Of a stretch of 64,000 bases of DNA, positions 40,331-53,800 are shown in pieces (within the stretch, counting starts at the first letter, position 1; every line of letters starts with the position of its first letter). Below the pieces are notes generated by a model. It saw only the letters and a program-made list of their open reading frames with translations. It searched no databases and was not told the origin of the DNA. The position numbers and the translations under genes were made by a program. The stretch is from Strongylocentrotus droebachiensis (lineage: Eukaryota > Echinodermata > Echinoidea > Camarodonta > Strongylocentrotidae), in assembly GCA_035222895.1 (NCBI GenBank), contig JAVYIG010000695.1, positions 1-64,000 on the forward strand. Reading direction: 5' to 3'.

Positions 40331-43300
40331 TTAGGGTGTTCCTGGAGGAAACTGCTTGCAGACACAGAATTCTATGGAGACTCTGGGGTCAAGGCACTCT
40401 TCATATTTTTGGTATCTTGAAAGCTGCTTTAGCTGTGGATGTAAAAAAAAGAAGAGAAATGCAGGAAAATTGATTTAGAAGCAAACACACTTGATTGCAA
40501 AATGCAAATACTGTATAACATGATTCTAACACATTCCAATATAAATCTTCTAAAAATAGAGCCTGCTTTTATGATTTTGTTTGTTAATGACAATCACAAA
40601 CATTCTGCAGGAGTTAATGATAAGAGCTGCATGAGATTTACCAACAACAGTATACAATTTATTGTAATACAGAATCGTTTACTCATTTCTAAACTTTTTT
40701 TTTAAAAACCTCTATGGAATATGATTTGTTCTGTTGTTTTGTAATTACTTTATCTGTTGTCAGTATGATGGATAAAATATCAGATCGGCAACTATTCACT
40801 GGGCTAAGAGTAAACTGAAATCAAGAGAAGACATCAAATAACATGAAAGATGTCAAACTCATCATCCCGTAAAAATACAATAATTCTGTTACCAAATGAA
40901 CAAAGTTATGTATTACAAAATCAATATTTCCTTTTCATTTCATGACTGGACTCATTTCGTTCATTTATTATGTAGTAGAATTACAGAATTGTGTAAAGAA
41001 TAAAAAACTAACTAACACTGGGGTGTTTACAAATCATTCTACTAAGTCACAGCAGTTTTAACCTTAGTTTGCCTCGATGAGTACAAGTCATCGTTTTTTA
41101 AACGTCATCTGTTATATCAGGGTGGCAGCGGTGGGATGTAAAACAAAAGCCACTGAAATTCAGGTGACTCTGAGAGGTTTTACGAGTCATTCTACTACAT
41201 TACAGCAGTTTAAACTTAGTTTGCATTGATGGATACAAGTCATCGTTTTTGAAACGTCATCTGTTATGTCATGGTGGCAGCGGTGGGATGTAAAACCCAA
41301 ACCACTGAATTTCAGGTGACACTGCAAGGTTTTACGATTCATTCTACGATTCATAGTAACAGCAGTTTTAACTTAGTTTGCCTCGATGAGTACAAGTCAT
41401 CGTGTTTGAAACGTCATGTCTGGGGTGGCAGCGGTGGGTTGAAAAACACAAGCCACTGAAATTCAAGTGACTCTGAGAGGTTTTGAGAGTCATTCTACTA
41501 CGTTACAGCAGTTTTTTAACTGAGTTTGCCTCGATGAGTACAAGTCATCGTGATTGAAACGTCATCTGTTATGTCATGATGGCAGTGGTGGGAAGTAAAA
41601 CCCAAGCCACTGAAATTCAGGTGACTCTGAGAGGTTTTACGAGTCATTCTATTATGTTACAGCAGTTATAACTTAGTTTGCATTGATGGATACAAGTCAT
41701 CATTTTTTAAACGTCATCTGTTATGTCATGGTGGCAGCGGTGGGATGTAAAACCCAAGCTTCTCAAATTCAGGTGACTCTGAGAGGTTTTAGAAGTCATT
41801 CTTCTACGTTACAGCAGTTATAATAAGTTTGCCTTGATGAGTACAAGTCATCATTTTTGAAACGTCATCTGTTATATCAGGATGGTGGCAGTAGGATGTA
41901 AAGCCCAAGCCACTGAAATTCAGGTGACTCTGAGAGGTTTTACGAGTCATTCTATTATGTTACAGCAGTTATAACTTAGTTTGCATTGATGGATACAAGT
42001 CATCATTTTTTAAACGACATCTGTTATATCATGGTGGCAGGGGTGGGATGTAAAGCACAAGCCACTGAAATTCAGCTGACTCTGAGAGGTTTTACGAGTC
42101 ATTCTACTACGTTACAGCAGTTTTTTAAAACTTAGTTTGCCTTGATGATTACAAGTTGTTGTGTTGAAACGTCATCTGTTATGTTATGGTGGCAGCGATG
42201 GGATGTAAAGCCAGAGCCACCGAAATTCAGGTGAATCTGAGAGGTTTTAGACGTCATTCTACTATGTTACAGCAGTTTTTTAAACTTAATTTACCTTGAT
42301 GAATACAATTTATCGTTTTTGAAACGTCATCTGTTTTGTCATGGTGGCAGCGGTGGGATGTAAAACCCAAGCCACTCAAATTCAGGTGACTCTGAGAGGT
42401 TTTAGAAGTCATTCTTCTACATTACAGCAGTTATAATAAGTTTGCCTCAATGTGTACAAGTCATCGTTTTTGAAACGTCATCTGTTATATCAGGATGGCA
42501 GCGGTAGGATGTAAAACCCAAGCCACTCAAATCCAGGTGACTCTGAGAGGTTTTACGAGTCATTCTATTATGTTACAGCAGTTATAACTTAGTTTGCATT
42601 GATGGATACAAGTCATCATTTTTTTAAACGACATCTGTTATATCATGGTGGCAGGGGTGGGATGTAAAGCACAAGCCACTGAAATTCAGTTGAATCTGAG
42701 AGGTTTTAGACGTCATTCTACTATGTTACAGCAGTTTTTTAAACTTAATTTACCTTGATGAATACAATTTATCGTTTTTGAAACGTCATCTGTTATGTCA
42801 TGGTGGCAGCGGTGGGATGTAAAACCCAAGCCACTCAAATTCAGGTGACTCTGAGAGGTTTTAGAAGTCATTCTTCTACATTACAGCAGTTATAATAAGT
42901 TTGCCTCAATGTGTACAAGTCATCGTTTTTGAAACGTCATCTGTTATATCAGGATGGCAGTGGTAGGATGTAAAACCCAAGCCACTCAAATCCAGGTGAC
43001 TCTGAGAGGTTTTACGAGTCATTCTATTATGTTACAGCAGTTATAACTTAGTTTGCATTGATGGATACAAGTCATCATTTTTTTAAACGACATCTGTTAT
43101 ATCATGGTGGCAGGGGTGGGATGTAAAGCACAAGCCACTGAAATTCAGGTGAATCTGAGAGGTTTTAGACGTCATTCTACTATGTTACAGCAGTTTTTTT
43201 AACTTAATCTACCTTGATGAATACAATTTATCGTTTTTGAAACGTCATCTGTTATGTCATGGTGGCAGCGGTGGGATGCACAATCCAAGTCACTGAAATT

Positions 43301-46300
43301 CAGCCGACTCCGAGAAATAAATGATCCCTACACCACTCACCGAGTCTATATGGCCATCTTCAGTGATGCGGAGGTCCCATCTAGATGGACCCTCCACCGC
43401 ATCAAAGGAGATGATGTACATGGTGATCTGGAGGCGGGCGTAGTCGTGGTGTATCTTAGCAACCGTGACGAGCGAATCAAAATGGAGGTCCATGCAGGAG
43501 GTGGATGTGTTGCTGTTGGGAGAGACAGCTAGCAAGGATTCCTAAGGGGAATTCAATGAAATATATTCTATAAGCATCTATGTGTTCACACTCGAAATAG
43601 TTCATGCACGAACCATTTTCAAGTTTAATGCATATCACAAAGTTTCAAACTATTTTCTATTTTTGCATGCAATATTGAGACAAATGAGCACTGAAAATAC
43701 ATAAATGAGTGGACTTACACATACCCAATTGTAAATTAAAGGAAGAAAATGTGCCTCATGACAGTTTGAGTCAGTATTGATTTATTATTGTGAAGACAGC
43801 ACTAGGATGACCTATCATGGCAAGACTTGTGAAGGTATAGTGTAATTCTATCTTTCCCTACATCCATATCATACCGTACCTTAGAATGCTTGGTGTTGAT
43901 GACGTCTAAGGCTTGTTGGGCGTATGAAATGTGATTTTCAGTCCATTCTCCTCTGGTTAAGATCTGTAAGGGTATTAAAGATTATCACCAAGATGATCAG
44001 TGAGTCACATGAATGCAGTGTTCCTCGTCAAATACTGTCATTAGCGTATCATCGACTGTCTGCATAAGGGGTGTGACAACATGTACTAAAACCTCTTATT
44101 GATATTTAGGCCGTAAAAAAATACCTTTTTTTTACACCATCACAGTACTATTACATGTTCAATAATAATTGTCCAATAATTTTCCCATGTGGAAGGGGGG
44201 GGGGGAACAGTGTCTGTATGGAATATTTAATGCAAATATTTGATTTGTATCCCCTTTATTATCAATTCAATATGGTTTATTCTGGTGCCTTCTGTTTTAA
44301 AAGCCTTGTGCTCTTTTATTTAAGGTAACCTTCCATATATCATCCTGCCAATTTGTGTATATATGTTATATATGTTTTTACATTGTTGGATGATACATAA
44401 ATAAAACTGAAATTAATCAAATTATGCTATTAAATCGTATCTAACATAAAATGATGTGGACAGATTGATAAAGGTACATACCGTTGGACCTCCGCAAGCA
44501 CAACTCCAGCTGGGAATCATAGCCTCAGCACATCCACGGTCACTGATGTATTTAAAGGAAAATTAATTTAAACATGAAAGCAAATTACTCCAAGTGCTAC
44601 TGTGATTAAAAGTTTGGTCAATTACAATGCAAGGCCCTCAAATGCATATGATACGATCATTTCTTTTGTTAAAATTCACTTTCTGTAAACACAATGATTA
44701 CAATAGATTATAACCACCATCATACACAGCTGGACCACACTTGTGGCTCAAGTTTTGCATATATCAATTCAAGTATTTATGAGAAAAGACTGTTCACAAT
44801 AAGAACATTATGGAACACTAGATTCTTGGTAATATGCCTTATATCGAAGGCGAATTAAAGGGAAATGTTGAGTTGGTAGACGACCTGCGGGATGGATAGA
44901 CAACATCAAGAATTGGGAGGTGGAATGAGAGTAGCAAGAGTGAACGCGCAAGACAGTAGCCAATTGCCCTGAGGGGCTATAGTAGTAATATGAGTTTATA
45001 TTGGTTACCTATTACTGAAACTAGTTCTGGACCAGTTTATTCCAAGCTATCTATTTCTTTTTGTGGCATGTGGCATACTCACCTTGGAATTATCTGAGTG
45101 ATGAGATTGTAAGAATCCTCCACGATATGACCTTTGACCTTATCGAGGTGTGGATAGTCCATAAGAGACTTCATTGTCTGGTGCAAGTCATAGTGGACCT
45201 GCAGAGAGAAGAAGAGAGAAGTAAACACAGAAAGAAATAGAGCAAAGAAAGAAAGAATGAAATACATGAAGAGAAGGAAAGAAAAAGAGTACGAGAGAAA
45301 TTTAAGTAGAGAGATATAAAGAGAGTGAGAGAGAGAGAGAGTGAGAGAGAGAAAGATAAAGAGAAGGGGGGATGACAAGAGAATATACATGTATAAGCAA
45401 ATAGTAATATGATTCAAGGGAATATGACCACCTGTAATCCAACCTTTAGCACCTAGCCTGCACCATTTCCAAACTCACCTCCTATCTAAGACTTTTCACT
45501 GAGCAGTACTCTTATCATTTCAACATTTTAAGTACTAGTATTCCTAACAACGTTTAGCAGCCTGCATTAGTAAGGTTCACACAACAAGCCGTAACCTTAA
45601 CTTTAGCTCATGATTTTAAATTTCAAGGTTATCTTGGAGTTAAGGACTGTGTGGATGCATTTGTGGTTTCTGAAACTCAAATTTTACTTAGTTCATAGGT
45701 AATGTTTTATTATGGTTAGCACAATAAATATTAGCCATTTGGGGCTTCTTTCTTTTAAACTTACGTCATGTGCCATGCAGACACAATTAATTTGGAGGTT
45801 TCAAAAATAACGACTGCTTGCTTGAATTGTAGTTAAAGCTTTGAGCAGTAATTCATTTATGGGGCATGTGTCATTGGTGGGTCATAGCTCTAAACTTCAA
45901 GGTTAAAGAGAAGGTTGAGTTCTGGAAAGAGGTGAAAAATAATGAGTGAGCGTTATCATTGTTATTATGCAAGTGTGGAAGAACATCAGATTAAAAATGT
46001 TCCCTGAAAAGATTGGCTCTTTGAATGCCTTAATATTCTAAATATGGCATGTAACAGCATAACAATTTTTATGCCACATGTTCGTGTAGTCCCATTTGCA
46101 TTTTTCAGTGTACAGTGTTTGTAACTTTACCAAGACTGGGCCAAATTTCTTATCATTTTGATGATTCAAGAACCTTGCAGTACACACCAATACTCATAAT
46201 GCTAGATGATCAACCTTTTCTGATCAATTCCACACTGTTTATTTCACAATGCAATCGCATGACCAGAACTCAACTTTATCCCTAAATCTAGAACAGCGCC

Positions 46301-47784
46301 ATGTGAACATAATCATCATTTCAAACTCACCACGTATCTCTGACTGTTGATAAGCAGGTTCCTCTCCCATTCAGGATGAGAGTTGATCACGTGTTTAGGG
46401 AGGATGATGGCCAGGAAAGGAAGGAGGATCTCCATGTAGCTACCGGGATGATTGGCATCATCACCATGGTAACGATCACCATGGTCACCAAATAGAAACT
46501 GCAAAAAAGAACAAATTTATGGATACTTATAGAAGCAGAAAGCATAAAAACCCTACCTCTTCTATAGTTTTTTTGTTTTATATGGTTAATGTCACAATGC
46601 AAGTGCCATTTGGAGAGAAAAAAATGTATTTTTTTTAATGTAAATGTATTTCAAACGGTAGGTGAACTAAACATATTTTATGGAAATTTATGTTTTTCAG
46701 CATTTTGCTGTTATGCTTTCGAACATACTTTTGCTATCTGTTTGAGGATTTTTTTACTCACTGCAATGAACATTTGGACCATAAAAGATTTCTATTCGAA
46801 CCCACGAGTTGTGGAAAGCACTTAAACACATAAAGCAGTTAACTATAGAACTTCAGTTTTGAACTCCTGTTTTAATCAGCTGTAAGAGCAGGACTTGACT
46901 ATTACCAACGTCTAATTGTTTTGATACACATTTGGATGTGTCCATAGTATCTAAACTCAAAGAATGGGTTAAAATCAGACAAAAATAGCTTCAAGGATTC
47001 ATAAATCCTATGCAGATTTTAACATAATCAGTATTCAATATTACAACTGCTATTTCATATGTGAATTATAATTAGGAACAAAGCTTACAATTGCAAGATT
47101 TGGTTGGGTAGCCATCAAGGACTGAAGTGTGTCCGCCAGAAGAGCATCTACCTGGTTAGCTGATTCCTGCTCTGGTCTAGAAAAGAGAGAAAAACAAGAG
47201 AGATTTTAAGGATTTCTTTTATATTTGCATATATTTTGTCAACCCATACATTTGTGAGAGGTTAATCAGGCTTAGCAACATACTGTATATTCAAACGTTT
47301 TTCTAATACTAACATACTGTAGTTGTTTCTTTTATATTTTGTTTTCCCTTGTAAGCTGAACAATGTCATTGCGGGGGACATAAGTACTGGAGAATAATCA
47401 AGAAGGTGTTCTTGTGCTACATTACAGCAGTTATAACTAAGTTTGCCTTGATGGATACAAGTCATCGTGTTTGAAACGTCATCCGTTATGTCAGGGTGGC
47501 AGGGGTGGGATGCATTACCCAAGCCAAATTACAAATCATTTGATCAAAAGTGGGAAATTAAAAAATTAGGAATGAAAATTCAAGATAAGGAATGCTGATT
47601 AACATAGAAATACAGGTACAGAGACAAGGTAGCAAAAGATTAAGATGGTGGTGGGGGAGGATGGAAGGGGGAGGGAGACGGGAGAGAAAAACAATAATAA
47701 CAAGAGAATAGAGATACAGAAGAAAATGGAATGGGTAGGAACATGAGAGATATAACAATAGAAAGGGTAAGATAGAGAGGGAGG

Positions 47785-47817
<33 letters not shown>

Positions 47818-50800
47818 GAGAGAAAGAGAGAGAGAGAGAAGAGAGAGAGACAGAGAGAGAGAGGGAGAGAGACAGAGACAGAGACAGAGAAAGAGAGAGA
47901 GAGATAAAAGAGAGAGAGAGAGATAAAAAAGAGAGAGAGAGAGAGAGAGAAATAGAGAAAGAGAAAATGGGGGGGGGGCATGCAGGAGGGTGATAGAAGC
48001 ATAGGCCTGAAGGAAAGAGAGAGAATAAGAAAGATAAGGCAAAGGAAACAACACACAGCAAGAGAGGCCGTGGGGAAGAAGAGGTAATGGCCAAACAAGC
48101 CGCTTACCTATGTTTGGCATTGAGATCAAAGGCAGCCCACTTGGCTGGGTAGTCATAGTTAATGAGATCTCTGGTAAAGTTTGTGATGTGTTCATGTATC
48201 ATGGTATCACCATCACACAGACCGCTCAGGACGCCTGGCTTCATCTACATCAATAGATGAAGAAATTATTCCTTTTTTATAGCTTTTAATATTTCAAACA
48301 AAATTTCAACACTAAGTAGGGGGGGGGAACCTTTGTTCATACAGTATAAGCCTTCACTGTGGAATGCTCTCCCTCGAGAGATTCATAAAAGCAGATCAGT
48401 TGAAGTATTTTAAAGGGAAAGTCCACCCCAGGATTTTTTTTAGCTGACGATATAGACCTAATAATACCATGAAGAATGATACAAGTCTCATTAAAATCCA
48501 TGATCACATAACGAAGATATATCGACTTTTTTATCGAAAATCAGCCGCCCCCCAAATGCAAATGCGTTACATGGGCAAAAAACGATCGCCAAAAAATAAC
48601 CGATAGTATCGAAATTGTGACGTATGTTGCGAGCTGCCTTCTTATTTCGCAGACATTCACTTTCGCTCGCGGTACACTGTTATCGCACTGACACGACGAA
48701 TCATGAATGAAAGTGAAAGCGAAATTGAATGTCTCCGAAATAAGAAGGCAGCTCGCAACATACGTCACAATCGTTTCATGCCCATGTAACGCATTTGCAT
48801 TTGGGGGGCGGCTGATTTTCGATAAAAGAGTCGATATATCTTCGTTATGTGATCATGGATTTTAATGAGACTTGTATCATTCTTCATGGTATTATTAGGT
48901 CTATATCGTCAGCTAAAGAAAATCCTGGGGTGGACTATCCCTTTAAGACAATCTTCTGTTTAATTTGGCATATAATTAATTGTTCTGTCAATTTTGTTTG
49001 TTCAATCTTACTTGTTCCTTTCTTCATAATACAGATGCTTTAATGTGATCTCTCTTTTTGTTTTGTTTTACAAGTGCACCTTGAGCATTTGATTTCAAGT
49101 GGTTTCAATGTTTTACAAATCTCATATTTATATTATTAAACAAGAACGGAGGAATTTCAGTGAATTTGTTAATCACCCTATTTCCAAAGAAGGACGATAT
49201 CATATCCTAGATTTTCATTTTTGAGGAGAAATGAAAGTATCAAGTAAAATATGACAGTGGTAAAGCAAGCACACAAACTAAAATTTAAAAAATTACAATG
49301 CTTCCAAAAGATATCAAAAAATATACCGGTAGTTGAATTTAATATAATATGTTCATTCCATTTTCTTTCGAGAGAATGAGGATAATCTATCATTACCTTT
49401 TGTTTCTGGGAGAAGAAATATAGAAATGTTACATAATGGTAGTAAAACAGGTACATTAGGGACTTTTAGATTTACACAACGAGAACGTGGACCACCACGT
49501 GTGACATCCTTTTAAGGTAATGAGATGTCCTTTTAAGGCACTGCCGGGCGACCCAGTGCCTTAACACAATGTCACACGCGGCAGTCCACGCTCTCGTCGT
49601 GTAAATCTAAAAGTCCCTATTAACTTGAAGTGGACGTACCAAGTATGCCTGAATTTTCAAACTTACCTCTTTATTTTCCATCTTGACCCAGTCATGCTCC
49701 CAGTGAGGGAGCTCTACAGGAAGATGGTTGCATTCCTAAGTAAAATATTAATAATCATATATAAAAATCAACAAACAGGAACTCTTAGCAAGAGTAGTGG
49801 ATACGTCACCGGACTGTGGATTTAACATGGCCGCAGCACTTTGGCAGGACACTAATCTACATTTGCCACTCTCTACCCAGATGATAAAAAAGTACCTGAC
49901 AAGATGCAAACATTAATGTGGTTGGATTGGCATGAGTGCGCTTGTGAAATGGCACCTGGCCGGGATACTCCCCCTAGGGAGCGGAGCATAAGCAATTTAA
50001 TATGCGGATTAGCAATTGAATCCAATTACCGGGGTAATGATAATTATCATGTAAAGTGCATAGATACATAGTGTTAAGCGCTATACAAATGGGACTTTTA
50101 ATATTATTTGCAGAAGAAATGCATCAGGACAGTATTTCTCAAAAAAATAATAATCATTGATGACATTTATCTGTTCCTTCCTGCAAGGGACAAAGAGGGA
50201 AAAGCATGAGGCTCAATTTTAGATGAGGGCAGGTCCAAGCTATTTGGATTGTGACGTACGGGACATTCAGAGACTTTAAACAAGAAATAACGACAGATGA
50301 AATTATTTATATGGCTATCTTTTGGTATGAGTCTGTGGCTATTATGGGCTAGTTCATTTGTGGAAAGTTTTAGTTTTAATTAATTGTTAATGTAATTAAT
50401 GTGCAGCGTGACGTACGGTTCACAGCGTCCCGTACGTCACGCGGCACATTAATTACATTAACAATTAATTAAAAAATTAGTCAGAACTAAAACTTTCCAC
50501 AAATGAACCTGTCCATGAACAGATTTAAAACCATCTGCGATATCATTTTATTAAAAGGAAAAGTTAGGATTTTATAAAACTGCATGAATAAACTGCCCTA
50601 CCTCTTCTAGAAGATTAAAGAGCAAGCTCATAGAATGGGGATAAAGTAGAATTCTTAACCCTCACTATCATTTCTGAAACACTGTGTCAAAAAAAAATCT
50701 TTCTATTTATAAAAGTCATAAGAGTGTAATGAACTGATTTTTCTCTTTACAAAAGAAAGAAATGATACACAGTGACATGAAATGAAGATATAGAAGAATC

Positions 50801-53800
50801 ACAAGGCAATCATTTAAAAGATAATCTCTTTGTTTACAAAATCTATAAGAAAACATCATTACTTTTGAGTATGCAATGAGTTGCAAGCATGTACTTCTCT
50901 CTACCAAAAGGATGCACTACAAACACAGCTCATGATTTCTTCTGTTTGTGTTTTGTTTTACTCTTTTTATTGAAAAATGAAGCTATAAAAGCACATACAA
51001 GATGAGGAAACGAACTTACCTATCGGCTCTGTGCAGATGTACATTGATCAAAGATGAGATGATTTGAGAGTAACAGAGATAGCGAGCATGGATTTGAGCT
51101 GGGTTGTGATAGATGAAAGAATCAACGTGACAAGTGAAACAAATATGTATGAACAATGATGCTTTGTGGATTCATTTAGGAGACCTTTTACGTCACATGC
51201 AAACAGCTCGAATGCTATCAGTAAAGACTGGAAAAGGGAACGCAGCTAACTACTTCATCTCAGTTGGGATCATATGTTTGATTTCTATTTGATTTGATTT
51301 GATTTAAACCATTCCGAACAACACAAATTTGAAGAAGAAAAAATTGTGTATTTGTAACCAACAAGTTACTGAAAATGAAACACAAATGATTTAAACATGA
51401 TTTTCTGCCTAAACATGAATTCTCAATGAATCTACCTTTAAATGTGTCCAAACTGAATGAATCTCTACATCTAGTAAGCACTACAAAAACACTTGGTTAT
51501 GGGATGAGACACAGAAATATGGAAGAGTACAGGGACATTCACATATGCAAGGCTCCTCACTAACTTTTTTGAAAGGGGGTTAGGATTGAGCTTTTTACAA
51601 TCAGTATGAATGGGCCCTTGGATTTTGGGCACCCGTGTTTCCCAGGTGCCTAGCTGATAGTGACGAGCCCTAGCTGACATATATGCCACAGTAATTCTTT
51701 CTTGTGTACTAAATGAATGGCAAGTGGACATGAAAAAACAATAGCTGCACGAAAGAATGGTCCTATGTGTACTTAAACAGACATTCAAGATTCAAGATTA
51801 TATTGTAAATAATACAGAAATTTGTTTTCCATTGGTGTAACATGTAATATGTGAAACATAAGACAAAAACATGGTGTCGTGTGCTGAAAGCCAGAAGGGC
51901 GTCAAGACTCTATAAAGAAAAAAATGTTATGAGCAGGTACGGTCCTCCAGCTCTCAGCACACAACGTAACAAGACAATTATATGACTTATACATAGCAAG
52001 AATTTTAAATAGAATTCTGAATCACATCATGAACAAATTCAGGTATGAATATAAATATGATATAAAACTGAAATAGGAGCAGCATCACAATCACAATCAA
52101 AATACAAGCAGAAAGAGAAAGAGAGCTCGAGCTCGAAGGACATGGAAAATATTTCTCACTCACAGGGCAAACTGTTCTTGTACCCATGATCCCGTTGCCT
52201 GTATCCATAGCATAGCTGGTCAGGTAGCCATGTTGATTTGCATAGTCCCACATCCATTCCTTGATAGGCTTGGTGTATCTAAACAAAGTAGAGGAGCACA
52301 GGAAAAGGTCATGATGATGTTGACGATGAGGATAAGCCAGAATCTTAGGTTTTAAAAAATGCTGGTGTTTGATTTTGTGTACTTGTTTTGACTTCTCTAT
52401 GAGATGACTTAAACTATATCCCTCTTTCCTGAGTTTCATACATATGACATTCTATGTTTCTATGATACTAGTGCTGTAACATCACAGATATCTCCAATTC
52501 CGTTTTTTTTTTTGACCGACTCTGTCGGCAGCAAGTCAGGTGCGTGTTAAAATACCCACGCGGGAAGGACTTTCATTTAGTTGAAGGCGCCGATCTGTGC
52601 TTGTGAACTTGTCACAAATAGTCACAATGTCGTTTTTTAGAAGAATGTGTAAGATCATTAATGTGAATTAAAAACAGTAGAGGACCTAGGATAGAACCTT
52701 GTAAGGAATTATTATTATAAACTACATATTGAGGTCTATTACAAAGATTACTTTCAAACCAAGATGACAGACAAATTGGAGAGTTGTTCTAGTTTCCGAG
52801 TGGTGAGTCAACACACCGATTACTGAGCTGGGAGACATTGCCAGGCATAGTGGCAGGTGGAGGGGCATAAATCAAAACTTTAAAAAAGACGATCAACACC
52901 TTCAAATGGAAACAAAATATGTGGTCACTATAGACAGGTGGCCTTTCTAGACAGGTTATAAAACACTCTTAACTCCTTATAGGTGACCACTATCGACAGT
53001 TGGTGTAAAAAAGAGGTATACCGGTAATGGAAATGGTAAGATATTAAATCCCATTGTAATATCACAGTTATCATGTCGTGAAATGGCCATATATTTAATG
53101 GAGTAATTGTATTTTTCTACTTCTGTGTCACCTGAATAAAAAAAAGAAATGCTCACTCGATATTGGTTTTAAACTACTGACCAAGCACCCGTGGCAAATG
53201 GCACATACATGTATATTCCCAACTTTAACTTTAAGAATAGAGGAATAGCTACTCCAAATGGGTAAAATACAGTTTTATCAAATATTTTTTGTGCAAAAAA
53301 CAGTGTTGAACAGAAATTTGTTGCCAGGGTTACCTGTGAATGCGGACTCTTTTCTCTTCATCTGCCTGTTTAAAATAGATTCCTGTAGAAAGACAGAAAC
53401 AACAAAAATTGTATGTCATCTTATTTTGTAAATAATTGCATATTATCAAAGTAGCATATCTAGTGGTGGGAACGATACAACTGTTCTAGTATGATAGTCT
53501 ATCTAAAGTTGTGAGAAGACATACATCATAGAATTGCAATCAGTGTCAATATTTGTCTAGATAATGATATTCAACATACAGTACACATAAGTAGTCATAG
53601 ACTAAGCAATGCTCATCACAGCACTGTCAAATAAGTTAGTCATGTTACTTTTTTGATGTCTTCACCCATGAATCAATGAAATAAATTATTTTACTTGTAC
53701 AGGGGCAGTAAGTGCATATCAAACACAATTAATATCACAACAGAGCAACAGACTAACCTAGACTAAACTGAAAATACATTTTCTCCATTGGGCAACGTTT

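Noticed and set aside
41040..43320. CRISPR-like array
   Set aside because: Repeats of about 153 bp without unique spacers in animal DNA; this is a satellite.
47558..48195. Serine/leucine-rich frames of 152-198 codons
   Set aside because: They are translations of the GA-rich microsatellite, and the region overlaps a real DUF229 exon in another frame.
51004..51110. Possible DUF229 exon encoding QIHARYLCYSQIISSL with a good donor
   Set aside because: No acceptor gives the phase needed from the preceding exon (52164), while joining 52164 directly to 49735 is phase 0 to phase 0 and reads through as TRTVCPECNHLPVELPHW. It might be an alternative exon.
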